Source of the DNA: Rhizomucor pusillus
Lineage: Eukaryota; Mucoromycota; Mucoromycetes; Mucorales; Lichtheimiaceae
Assembly: GCA_900175165.2 (NCBI GenBank)
Contig: FWWN02000133.1
Location: 1-38,193, forward strand
DNA length: 38,193 nucleotides
Direction: 5' to 3'
In this document: positions 9,314 to 20,834 of the stretch, piece after piece
How positions within the stretch are numbered: position 1 is the stretch's first letter
Layout of the letters: each line of letters begins with the position of its first letter
Notes under the pieces: model-generated
The model's input: only the letters and a program-made list of their open reading frames with translations
Database searches by the model: none
What the model was told of the DNA's origin: nothing
Translations under genes and position numbers: made by a program

Positions 9314-10270
9314 ATGCTGCCGCTAGAGTCTGTGAAACAAACCGACTCTGAGCCAATAGACCATGGTGTATGGCTAAAACTTGAGCGAGTCAAATTCAAG
9401 GACAAGGACGGCGTAGAGCGAAGCTGGGAACGTTGCGTACGTACAGGATCGCGCAGCTCATCTCACGTCGACGGTAAGTCATGGCTCATTGTGGCCTAGT
9501 CGGTCGGGTCTTTTTGGTCCTAGCGCAGCCCCTGACCGAGAACCTGCTTTTTAATTCATCTGGGTGCTGAGCTATATATTCTATAAAAGCCGTCGATATC
9601 CACGCTGTGTTGAAAACACCGGAACCCCACCAAGTACTTGTCATTCAATACAGGTAAAGCTATGCTTGCATTGACAATCAATTAATGGTTAAACACGGTT
9701 TGCATCAAAGACCAGCTATAGAGCGATATTGCATAGAGTTTCCATCAGGTACGCCGATCCCTTGGTTGTCGGATGCAGAAAAACATTGCTATTTTCGTTG
9801 ACAAGACCTCGACCCAATTTCTAGGTCTGGTCGATCAAGGTGAAGACCCTATCGATGCAGCCATCCGCGAGCTAAGAGAAGAAACCGGCTATCTCGCTGA
9901 GAAAAGCAAGGTCAAGCTGCATCCGGCGCCAGTGAGCTATGAACCAGGCATGACAAGCTCATGCTGCCTTGTCGCACAAGTGACGCTAGACATGCAAGAG
10001 TTTCATCGAAATGCAGTGGCACCATGCCTCGAACCTGACGAATGGAGTCTGCAAACCATTACTCTCCCGCTCAAAGGCCTACTTAAACATCTCACAGGTA
10101 AAACATTAAAAATGGCACAGCATATCAATAATTACCAGTATTTAATTGTCCCCACCACCATTGTTTGCACAGACCTGGTATTCAAACACGATGGCCGACT
10201 TGTGATTGACAGCAGACTGCACGCGTACGCGGCAGGCCTGGCTGCATTCGAAGAGCATATGAATTATTAA
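9314..10270 (+). CDS. Nudix hydrolase, ADP-sugar pyrophosphatase type (Ysa1/NUDT5-like)
   Basis: It likely hydrolyses ADP-ribose or related nucleoside-diphosphate sugars to AMP plus a sugar phosphate in the cytosol. The model gives 210 residues in five exons: 9314-9473, 9590-9653, 9711-9748, 9825-10097, 10173-10270. The Nudix box is complete at residues 88-110 (GLVDQGE to RELREETGY), fitting G-x5-E-x7-REUxEExGU, and is preceded by EFPSG as in the Ysa1/NUDT5 group. C-terminal VIDSRLHAYAAGLA also fits that group, where yeast Ysa1 is about 230 residues. Two introns flank the small exon 9711-9748 just before the box. The last intron (10098-10172, 75 nt) has no stop and keeps frame, so unspliced RNA would add 25 residues. 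Confidence 0.92.
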
Positions 10271-11923
10271 GATACATGCAGCGTGTTTACCGATGATAAA
10301 GCCATGTCAAAAGGCACAGTATTCGGCTTCTTTTCCTTTTTCATGCACGAGGAGACCATACGTAAAGTCGTGCGTTACTGTATGCGTGCGCACGTCCAAA
10401 AACTTTTTCTTAGTCCCCAAAGCGCATTAAACCTCAGCTCTTCTGCAAGTCTGTGTCATCGGATTGATTCGCGTGTACAGACTTGACATTTCAAGAACAT
10501 ACGACTCCTCTTTTCCATCAATAGCACGTGAATCGTTTTCACGTTTGCTGTATTCACCAGCATCTGGAGTTAGTTGCTTTTCGTGGGACATGATAAAATT
10601 GCACATTAAAAAAGATGATCCAGACAATCATAAAGCAGGTATCGGCAAAGGTACACACAACACTTAGAGCAGCTGAGATCAAATTTTTCAAACAGTCATT
10701 GCAGAAAGCACTTGTATGCAGCAAGCAGATGTGCATCTAGAATGCTGAGCTTAAGCAAACCGGCGATGAACCAGCCTTAAACCAGCATGGTAGATCTGAT
10801 GGCACCCCATCAATACCCAGCTCTTAAGCTTCGTATATAACGGACAGAATGTTGATATTCATTTATGTAACTGGGTGACATTTCCTCTAAACGGTAGATC
10901 AAATAATAGCGCGCATACAAAAGGAAAAGAGCCTGACATGTGTGTGGGATGACGAAGATCATGCATATCGAGATTTTGATAGGCGCTTGCTCTTTATTTC
11001 AAGTTCTATATATTCATCCAATGTCCTTGCCATCAAGATCACTTGTACAACCTCAGAAGAGTACAGTGTCACACATGGAGACAACAATAGCAAATATCAA
11101 GTAAGGAACAAGCTGCTTCAATAACATTTTTCAAGATTATACCACGTTAAGCTCAAGACTATTATAACCACGTAATGGCAAATGAAACCAGATGATAGCC
11201 GATATAACTTTTGACAACAAACATGAGAATGCATATCCACAGGCGTTTGACACCATGTACATTCGGAAGCTCGGTATTATATCCGCAACATTGCAGCATC
11301 ATTCGTTGATAGAATGCACAAGTCGACCGTTTTTATGTACAAGAAGACAAAAGCTATATATATAGCTTGGAAGATTCAAGTCTATTCTTGATTTTCTCAT
11401 GCGTAAACCAACAACTCTGTGAGAGCCGAGAAAAAGGCTATAATGAGATGATGCCCGATATGGTAATCTCCCATACCTTCAGCAAATCTGTTATCACGAC
11501 GGCTAGAAGTAAAAAAGTCCTTGTACCTGAATTTGCTCGGATCGAACTATTTTAATCATCAAGAAACATGCCAAATCCGCTAGTGTTACTTCCGCGAATA
11601 ATCATTCGATAACGAGTATCAAGGGTTTAGGCCACGCAGGCAAAAGCGACAAGTGCGGATGCAAAATGACCCGAGAGCACAATGGTCATTGGACTGACAC
11701 CATAATGTGGGGCAGACCAGAAAGGGCATGGATGGCGCTGGCGGGAAAATACATACTCTCCACAGAGAAACGATTTTCGCTTCTCGTCTTCCCTTTCTAT
11801 CTTTTTTATAGCTTTTTTGTCCTAAGCAATAACCCACGCTGCAACAAAACTTGAATACTCTAACGCCGTGTTCCTGCATCTTGCTCAGCAGTCGCCACTT
11901 TCATCATTTCACCATAGGACGGC
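10271..11923 (-). other. Gene-poor interval with a possible multi-pass membrane protein gene on the minus strand
   Basis: No clean gene is seen in these 1.65 kb, but several minus-strand frames translate to membrane-like segments in consistent order: IIAFFSALTELLVYA near 11430, YAFSCLLSKVISAIIWFHL near 11210, LVPYLIFAIVVSMC near 11085, ISICMIFVIPHTCQALFLLY near 10940, ISAALSVVCTFADTC near 10670, then a polar tail ending TQTCRRAEV at 10427. Candidate GT and AG sites lie between them, but I could not build a single phase-consistent model. It could be a receptor-like or transporter gene with many introns, or a decayed one. The 300 bp nearest 11924 should contain the PAK promoter and are pyrimidine rich. 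Confidence 0.3.
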
Positions 11924-14196
11924 ATGTCCAACTCTAAGCCTGTACAAAACGGTAGCACCGGGTCCTTGTCTGACGATTCCGATCGAGCTTCAGCCATCAC
12001 TCTTGTCACGTCGCCTACGCTGAATGAATTGTCGCAAAATAACGTGGACGCGCAGGAGCAAAGAGCCCCGGTTGAACCGCCACCTCCCCCTGCAGCACCG
12101 CAACCGAACGCTTCGCAGTCCACAAGCGTAAACGCCCCTCGGCATAAAAAGAATATCTCCATAAGCAGTTTATCAGGTCTGAAGAAGTCTCGTGACAGGA
12201 ATACATTCAGAGGAGCAATCGACAAGATATTCAGCAGTTTTGGAGGTATTTTGGTATTTCTGAGAAAACGAAAACTGCCGGCAAAAATGTTCACGATTAT
12301 TATGCTTGCTAGTTTTGCATCACAACGGCGCACAGTCGAATAAACGTGGCAGTACGAGTAGCACAGGTAGTAGCAAGATCATGGATATTTCAACACCCTA
12401 CAATACAATACATGTTACACATGTCGGTTTTGATCCAAAGACAAATGAATTTACTGGTCTTCCACGCGAGTGGCAAATCCTCCTAAAGACGAGCGGCATT
12501 ACCAAAACAGAGCAAAAGCGTAATCCGCAGGTGTGCATATGCCTCAGCGTTGCAAATGTGTACACCAGAGCTTATTTAGAAAATTTTAGGCCGTCATTGA
12601 TGCGATCGAATTTTATCAGGGAACGCAAACTAAAAAGGAGGAAACGGTGTGGTCCAAGATTCCAAAGACGGCTACTTCCTCTTTTTCATCTGGCTCTTCG
12701 TCATCAGCTACTTCAGATGTTACACCTCAAACATCAATGTCCACCAGCTATATACCCTCCATCCAGGGAAATGGTAGCCCAATGAAACGATATTCCAAAC
12801 TCAAAATCCAGCGCAGTCCAAATAACTCTGTAAGTCATGGTTTCGTTTATTATCTGTAGGCCCATGTAATTAAGCAATTATGCTCTGCTAGGTACCAGAT
12901 TTGGCCAGCGGTAAATGATATGCACAATGCATTATCATTTTTTATTTGCAACTTACATTTTATGCTTTGCGTAGGTTTCCGACCCTCTAATTCCCCCAAA
13001 TCATCCAGTACCCGCAACCATACCAGCACCGCCACGTCTTCGACAAAGAAGACCGAGAAGCAGCCCAGTGTTGCTCGACGGCGGACATCTAAAAAGGAAA
13101 GAAACTCGCTCAAAGATGCAGAAGTCCTGAATAACCTTCAAGATATTTGTGCAACCGTGGATCCAAGCGAAATTTACAAGGATATAGTAAAGATTGGTCA
13201 AGGGTAGGCGGCGCAAATTTGTTCCATGCCTTGTACATACTCTCAATCTTACATGTCACTCTGAACAGTGCATCTGGAGGCGTATACACTGCTCGCAAAG
13301 CAGGATGTAAGATGCCTGTTGCTATCAAGCAAATGAATCTGGAACAGCAGCCAAAGAAAGAACTCATCATTAACGAGATTGTCGTCATGAGAAAGTCAAA
13401 GCACCAAAACATTGTCAATTTTATCGATTCATATCTATGGAAAGGCGATCTTTGGGTCATTATGGAATACATGGACGGCGGCAGTCTCACGGACGTAGTG
13501 ACCAGCAATATAATGATGGAGGGTCAAATCGCAGCTGTGTGCAGAGAGGTTTTGCAGGGACTGCACCATTTGCACTCTAACGGAGTCATCCATCGAGATA
13601 TCAAAAGCGATAATGTCTTGCTTAGCCTGCAGGGCGATATCAAGCTCAGTATGTGGAACAACTTTTATTTCCCAAGCAAAGTGGAATCTAAACTGATCTC
13701 TGCTCTAGCTGATTTTGGATTTTGCGCACAGCTTAACGAGGCTCAGGCGAAGCGCACAACCATGGTCGGTACTCCATATTGGGCAAGTATATCGTACATG
13801 CAGCATCTTGGTCTCTTCAACTGACAGAGTCTCCAATAATATCCATGACAGATGGCACCTGAAGTGGTGACGAGAAAAGAATATGGATCAAAGGTCGATA
13901 TATGGTCCCTGGGTGTGATGGCCATCGAAATGGTCGAAGGCGAGCCACCTTATCTGAATGAAAACCCCCTCCGTGCGCTGTACCTGATTGCAACGAACGG
14001 AACGCCGAAACTGCAGAATCCAGAAACTCTGAGTGATGTTTTTCGCGATTTTTTAGCTGAATGCCTTAAAGTTGACCCAGAAGAACGGCCGAACTCGAAA
14101 CAAATACTGGAGCACCCGTTCCTTCTGAAAGCTGACCCGTTAGATTCCCTTGCACCTCTCATACAATCTGCGCGTGAGGCATCCCAAAAGAAATAA
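11924..14196 (+). CDS. p21-activated kinase (Ste20/PAK family)
   Basis: This is a Ser/Thr kinase activated by Cdc42/Rac GTPases, acting in polarity, MAP-kinase and septin pathways. It has 608 residues in eight exons: 11924-12245, 12313-12530, 12590-12829, 12892-12910, 12975-13203, 13269-13648, 13709-13782, 13852-14196. The N-terminus has a Pro run (about 51-61) but no PH domain, so it is PAK1/Ste20-like rather than Cla4-like. The CRIB motif is at 133-146 ([14 protein letters not shown]). The kinase begins IGQGASGGVY (340-349), with ATP-binding K363, catalytic HRD Asp at 453, DFG Asp at 471 and [12 protein letters not shown] at the activation segment; T487 matches the PAK activation Thr. Exon 4 has only 19 nt. 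The intron splitting TPYW from MAPE starts with GC (13783), the sole non-GT donor seen. The kinesin-5 gene begins 198 bp downstream. Confidence 0.94.
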
Positions 14197-14394
14197 ATAA
14201 TTGTACGATAGTTCTATATTTTACACATTGTTGCCAATTTTTTGGATAATCCCTAATGGGATATAATGCGCTGAGGCGCGTGGACGCGCGTTCGCGTGTT
14301 CATTCTCCGAATTGAAAATGGGAGCAAGCATAATTTGCCTTGTGCCTTAATTCTCTTTCCCTCTTTCCTAAGATTCCTGATCGCGCCCAACGCC

Positions 14395-17227
14395 ATGCTT
14401 CGCAGATCGCTACCAAAGACACGAAAAGCTCCAGCTTTTGAAGAAAAAGGAACAAACATTCAAGTCGTTTTGCGATGTCGGTCAGTTTTGATCTTTGGAC
14501 CAGGAATCGCTGCATCCCCAATGCTTAAACGTTTTGTAGAAAACGCAGTGACGAAGAAATTGCCGCAAAATCTCCCGTAATTGTTGAACCAGTCTCCCAC
14601 CGACAGAAGGAAGTCCTCGTGAAAACAACAAACAAGATCTATTCGTTTGATCGTGTGTTTGGACAAGAAGCAACGCAGGAGACGGTATACAACGAAGTTG
14701 CACAGCCAATTCTTGATGAAATGCTAAGAGGGTAACGCTTAGAAACGGTAATTCTTTTCAATGCACACTAAATTTTGTATATCACAGTTACAATTGCACC
14801 ATATTTGCCTATGGACAGACCGGTACTGGAAAGACGTGAGTTAGACCGACTCTGGCATTCTTGCTCAGAAGCATGTTGGCTGACCATGTGTGAACTAGTT
14901 ATACCATGGAAGGCGACCTTGAAGAACGCCACGGCAAATGCAAGCCTGAAGCCGGAATAATACCTCGTGCAATCCACAAACTGTTTGAAACACTTGACGC
15001 GCAGAGCGCAGACTATTCAGTCAAAGTATCATTGATCGAGTTGTATAACGAAGAACTACGTGACTTGTTGAATGGCAACATGGATGACAACCGAACACTA
15101 CGAATATTTGAGGATCAGAACGGACACGGAGTAGTTGTGCAAGGCATCGAAGAATGTATCGTGAGAAACGCTTCTGAAGCTATTCGAATAATGCAAGAAG
15201 GCAGCAAAAACCGAAGCATCGCCGCGACAAAGTGCAATGAAAAGTCCAGGTAGATATGGAAAAAGAAGGTTTAATTTTTAGACATTGTTTACTAATCGAA
15301 TTCATCTAGTCGCTCTCACTGCATATTTACGCTCACTGTACATATCAAAGAAACGATACCCGGTGGAGAAGAAGTACTTAAAGTTGGAAAACTGAACTTG
15401 GTGGATTTGGCTGGCTCCGAAAACATTAGTCGATCTGGTGCGGAACATGCGCGAGCACGAGAGGCAGGAATGATCAACCAGAGCTTGCTTACCTTGGGAC
15501 GAGTTATCAATCAGCTAGTCGAGCACTCTCCTCACGTTCCATACAGGTATATTCTTAAAAGGTCGAGGCCTATTGCTCTGGTACTAAATCGTATCGATAA
15601 TCATTAGAGAGAGCAAACTCACTCGTTTGCTGAAAGACTCACTCGGCGGCAGAACAAAAACATGCATAATTGCGACAGTTTCAGTAGCAAAAATGAACCA
15701 GGAGGAGATTTTGAGTACTTTGGATTATGCGAGCCGTGCAAAGAACATCCGCAATCGACCAGAAGCCAATCAGCGAATGAACCCTCGAGTATTGCTTCGC
15801 GAATATGAAAGCACTATCGAACGACTCAAAGCAGATCTCCAGGCAACTCGAGAACAAAAGGGCATATATCTTTCCCCACAGACATACCAGTCTCTCACAG
15901 ATGAAAACCAAAGCACCAAAGATCGCGTTACCGAACTATCCCTTGATATGGAGAGATTAAAATCCACAATGGAGTCGCAGACAAAGGAATTGGAGGAGAA
16001 GACAGATATGCTTATTGGCAAAGAAACACAGTTAGCATCCGTAACGGTAGGTCACGGTGTTTTGTAGTCATGTGCTCTTCCTCACTTGTGATCCCTTTTT
16101 CAGAAACGGCTTCGCAGCCTCGAAAGTTCAATCCAACAACGAGTAGCAGAATTTCAAGATAAAATTAGCGATGTAAGTATCCGTAAAGATATGATTCATA
16201 ACAGAATTCTTAATATTAACTGTATACAAATAGCTATCAACAAATACAGAATCTAGCATTGAAGAGCTCATCGATTCATTGGAAAAGAGCACAGAGTCAA
16301 TGTATACGCTAGCAAAGGACAAAGTAGAAGCATGCAACGAATTTGCAGCTACGATTAACCAGATTCGCGACAAGTTACGGGAAGAAAGTGATCGAAAACG
16401 ACGGCGTATGGAGCAAGAAGTGGCACGATTTTTCAGTTCATTCGACAGCGATCTCAACGAAATCAAGGATCAGGTTCGACATATCCAAAAGCATTTTGCA
16501 GAAATATATCAGCGTCATATTCGTGATGAACGGCGGCATCTGGATACCCAAAATGCTTCAATGCAGCAAATACGCGAAACTACTGTCAAGACTGTAACAG
16601 AAGAGGTGAGACGGTTTGTACTCCAAGTATGTGACATATAATCTGACACTGAGTATTACGTAGCAACGACGATTAGCGAAGAAACGTGAACAGATTCATG
16701 CATTCGTAGCAAAGGATAAAGTAGTGGAAGAGCACGCAACAAGAACATTGCTGGATGGTATCCAAAAGATGATTACAAAATGGAAAGACGATCGGCAGGA
16801 ACGATTGAAGAACACAGTCGAAGACATTGAGAAATCACTTGAAACCGGTGGCGAAACTCTTTCTCTATTCCAGACAGACTTTGAAAGCATGGTTTCTGCA
16901 TACAATACTCAAAACGATGAACGATTATCACTAGTCCAAAAAGCCGAAGAGCGAGTGCTCGACAGCGAAGATACCTTTACACAACTCAACAATCATATCT
17001 CTCACATGCATTCCCAAGCTGCGACATATCAACAACGAAGTCTGGATGAATTAGCCGATAACAAGCAATTGATTGACTCCATATCAAGTGAAATCGATAG
17101 TGCAACACCACAGCGAACACAGAGCCGACCCATGCTCACGCCAATTGATCAGAATGTACGCGGTGTAAAACGAGGACGAGGATTCGAAGAAGAGGAGTTG
17201 CCTAGCCGTAAAAAGAGTTTTTTGTAA
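14395..17227 (+). CDS. Kinesin-5 (BimC/Cut7/Eg5 type) mitotic motor
   Basis: Kinesin-5 is a homotetrameric plus-end motor that slides antiparallel spindle microtubules apart. It has 785 residues in nine exons: 14395-14480, 14540-14731, 14788-14835, 14899-15249, 15310-15546, 15608-16046, 16104-16172, 16234-16605, 16664-17227. The motor is N-terminal with P-loop GQTGTGKT (102-109), switch I SSRSH (225-229), switch II DLAGSE (258-263) and the kinesin-5-like neck linker [15 protein letters not shown] coiled-coil stalk follows, then a short tail with Thr-Pro sites ([17 protein letters not shown]) that may stand in for the Cdk1-phosphorylated BimC box, and a basic end. At 785 residues it is clearly shorter than Eg5 or Cut7 (both over 1000), mainly in the stalk. 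The ATG at 14395 has a good context and follows a pyrimidine-rich leader. Confidence 0.93.
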
Positions 17228-17697
17228 ATTGCTAGTAAAGATTGTACAGAAAGTTCGTGTGATTAGCATTGCATTACTCATTCCACGATATCATCTGCTT
17301 GCTACCGCTTCTGACGTTCACGAAAAAAGGGCGTCGTAAGTTTTCATCAGGCGTACGACATGCCACGTTGCCAGCACTGAGACAGATTTAGACCGCAAGC
17401 GCTATCCAGTGGACTATGCACAGCGAATCCAGCTAACTGCGTGCTCAACAAACAGATATATTCCATTACCTGCGCTGTCCGCACGCGCGGGGCCAGATGG
17501 CCTGCATTTCTTAAGAAAGGAGCACGCACTCCACATTTCCGCTTCGGCCAGACAGCATTCTGGTATTGCTGTTCAGAGCGAAAAAGCACAGTTACTTCAT
17601 CCATTCAATATGCTTTTATTGGAAGGTATGTTAGTTTGGAGGAATAGAAGATGCCAAGAGAGCTTGGAACTACGAGCGTATTTTGTAAATCGTTTCC
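17228..17697. other. Convergent intergenic region
   Basis: This 470-bp stretch separates the 3' ends of the kinesin-5 gene (+) and the nuclear coiled-coil gene (-). Short open frames occur on both strands (for example 17347-17604 and 17409-17759), but they overlap each other and show no domain, so I do not call them. The segment 17470-17560 is richer in G+C than its surroundings. The coiled-coil gene may have one further 3' exon here: a GTAAAA donor at 17720 and a TAG acceptor near 17670. Confidence 0.45.
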
Positions 17698-20600
17698 TCA
17701 GTTATGTACAGATGGATGCAATTTTACCTCTTTTTCTGCCACGTCCTCATCATCAATGATGATGGGTGGTTTCTACGTTATAGGTGTCAACAGGAACGTG
17801 CGATATGTTAAATGAGTCAAATTCTGTACCTTTGGCAGGACCTGGATCCACGAATTCGAGATTTTGAGTTAGTGGCACTGAGACAGCGATTCTCGCAAAG
17901 CGCATCCGCCAATTTACCCTCTTACGCCGCTTCGATTTTGGTTCATCTGCGCCGCTAGCAGAAGTTGATGGATATAGCTGATCTAGAGGAACCTTGCTTG
18001 TATCAGCTGCTTCCTGTTTGATGGGTTTGCTCCTCAGAGACATTGCAATTCTTTGCGGTCTTGGACGCTAGCAAGTAATTTTGTGGATCATTAAGCCTAT
18101 TTAATCACAAGCGGGTGCCAAATAAGCGCACGTACTGCTCCTCGGGCTCTGCCTTTGCCCTTTGCTTTATTTGCAGTCGGGGACTCCTGAGAAGTGCTAG
18201 GCTGATCCATGTTTGTGAGATTTTGAAGCTGCTGCTGGTTTTCTGGATTGTCGTTTGTAAGTGTGGTTTGCAACGATTCATGATGAAACTCCAGATCTTG
18301 CAGCCTATAAAATGGATCATTAGCGATTATAAACAGGACCGACTTACATGATACGCATACGGTTTTGTCTGTTCCTCTAGTTTTGCTTTCAGCGTTTCAA
18401 TCTCGGATAATAAAAGGGCATGCTTGTTAGACCATTCTTGCTTTTCAGCTTCGCTTCTACAAGAAACCAATCTGATCTTCAGTATACAGGTTGCTCTATT
18501 CGTCGACCTTTTCATCTCACTTTTCCTTCAGGTCCAAATTTTGTCTTTTCAATGTCTAAGATAGATCAGAAATAAAGATATGATCAAACAAGCAAAACAT
18601 ACTGGATGTACCTCTACAACGTCCTGGGCATTTATCATTTTTTCCTCATGCTCTTTTCTTGCTTCAGCGTGAGATTCCAAAGTTTTCTCCAGTCTATACC
18701 AAGCATACCTCAAATCAATTAAGAATGCTTTAGACCATTTCTTCTGAACTCACTGTGTTTGTAAACTCTTGATTGTTTCCAAGTCCTTGTCATGTTCCTG
18801 TTCCATTGCCGAATTCTTTGCCTGTACTTGTGTATTTAGCTCTGTTAGCCTGTATGAATATCAGTATTTCAGTTGATAGCATCCATCAAGTATCATACCA
18901 TGCACGCATACCTTGCTTGAAATGCGCGAGTGTCAAATTTCAAATTCGAGAGATCTTGAAGCATGGATTGCATCTTTTCTTTTTCTCTACCAATTCGAAA
19001 ACAGGATACAACGTGTGATACTTCGGCGCGCAGACGATACACAGAATCCTTTGCAGCCTGTGTATCACTCTGCTGATTATTGCAAGCGGTTCTGATAGAG
19101 TCTAGCGTACAGTGTGTTCGTATGAAACCTGGAATCAGTTTTGCTCCAGTTCTACGCTCTACCTTGATCTCTGCGATAGCTTTCGAGCTCCATGTAGAGA
19201 TCATGTCTCGAGTCATGGATACTTTGCGTACTTTGATGCAAGTCACAGAGATCCCTGGCTAGGTCTTCATATTCCATCCTAAGCAGTTTGATCTTTTGTA
19301 TTTCTAAGACGGCAGATTTAGGGTAAAATAGTGGAAAGCAATATGATTTGTTGCGGCAATTTACGTTCACTTTTCAATTCTTGCATTTTTTTTGTTGCTT
19401 GCATCGAATCAGATATTTGAGTATGTAGGCTCTTGAAAGCATCTTGACGTGTACTGTTTGCTTCTTGCGCTGTTTTGGCCAGCTTTTCTAGACTCTGGAG
19501 CATAGTAAAGAAGGCACCGTATCGACTTCTCAGTGATTGCAAGCTTGAATATGCAATGAGTTGCAGCTATGCTTACATTTTCAAGGCATTCTGCATCCGT
19601 TTAAACTTACCTCTGGTCAATATGGGTATACCTCGAAATTAAAAATGTGCCCAGGTCTGTTAATTCCTCGATACGCTTTTGATATTCTTCGATCTCGCCA
19701 TTTTGAGACGTTGTCAGATGCTCGAGAGTCTGCAGCTGCTGCGTTGCATCAAGTAGCGCTTGCTCTTTTTGGACAAGCTTGTCCTTGCATAAACGTGCAA
19801 AGTCATCGAATTCGGGTAGTGTGGACAGGGAATCCTCGCTTTCTTTAGTGCTCTGCTTAGGTTTAATTTGCTCGCCGATGTGACTTGAGAGCATTTGCAC
19901 CTTCGGACGCAGCTGCTCAATGTTACGTGGAGTGCTTGGTTTTGAGAAAGAATACATATTCTTGGGACTAGCAAGTGTAGGCTCCGTATTCCGGATATTA
20001 GTACCATCGCAAGCCGAATTATCAATGCTATGAAATGGAATAATGGGTAGCACTGCTGGAGGTTCCGGGGATATCCTAGTCTTATCCGATGCTGCCAGAA
20101 CCCTCTGGCCGCTACTTGTAACTGGTCTTTCTTGGTTTTTCGTATTCCACGGAATCTTCAAGCGCAAATCGTCGCTTGAAACGCTCCTTGTAGACTATTC
20201 CAAGGCTTTAGATACACTATCTTCACACGTGATTTCGCCATGTTTCATAAAGTATAATATTTTACCGATGACGATGGTTTTAGATTCGATGACGGTATTG
20301 TCACGCTTGCGCTACTTTCTCTACTGTTTGCTGTTTGATTTAACCGTTTTTGAAACGTTTCCAACATTGGCGTCGCCCTGTCGAGCGCCATGGTAGAAGA
20401 CTCTGCGTTTTCGATAGTTTTGCTGGCGAATGGGCGCTGCGATGGTGCTGGTGCTGGTTTTGCAAATATCATCTTGTTTGACATCTCTGTCAGCACATTC
20501 CTTTTTGGGATAAAAACTGAAGGTCGACTATCTTGATCATCTGCAGAGCTATCTTCCTTCTTCGCGCTTGGTTTCAACTCAGGCGTCTTTGCAGGAGTAG

Positions 20601-20834
20601 TCCAGAACGAAGTTGGCAGTTTCATCTTGAAAAGATAGATAAAAAGTCTCAATAGGGATGATAACCTGGATGATGATGTATGTGTACCTCGTGCCTGGGA
20701 GATGTTGCATCGGCTCTAGCTGCAACGTGCCGGTTTAGACTTGGCTTGAAGGTGAAAGACGGCAAAGGATCATGATTGTTCTCGGGAGTTTCTGTTGATT
20801 CAGAGATAGTTTTGGTTGCATCGTCCTGGTCCAT
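17698..20834 (-). CDS. Large coiled-coil protein with basic tail and SUMO-interaction-like motif, probably nuclear
   Basis: I do not recognise the family. The model has 14 exons and 771 residues: 20834-20688, 20625-20266, 20194-19611, 19543-19365, 19303-19163, 19101-18912, 18849-18754, 18693-18612, 18555-18521, 18456-18361, 18304-18136, 18067-17918, 17841-17830, 17772-17698. All phases agree and introns are 56-76 nt. Residues 1-270 are disordered and Ser/Thr/Pro rich; about 290-650 form a broken coiled coil; the tail has KGKGRARGARPRP (AT-hook-like), a KSKRRKR nuclear signal and PPIIIDDED (749-757), a typical SUMO-interaction shape. The start is ATG in a GCCATGG context. The last three exons are least certain: without the introns at 17917 and 17829 the frame ends at 17753 with VETTHHH instead. 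The layout recalls synaptonemal transverse-filament or kinetochore/spindle-pole coiled-coil proteins, but no specific match can be claimed. Confidence 0.75.

Noticed and set aside
8868..9356. Long minus-strand frames rich in Phe, Ser, Leu and Tyr
   Set aside because: They are the pyrimidine-rich complement of the divergent promoter region; the upstream coiled-coil gene start is fixed by an in-frame stop.
18317..18360. GTAAGT donor in the coiled-coil gene giving a 43-nt intron
   Set aside because: It breaks the frame at the next exon; the upstream GTATGC donor gives a 56-nt intron and correct phase.
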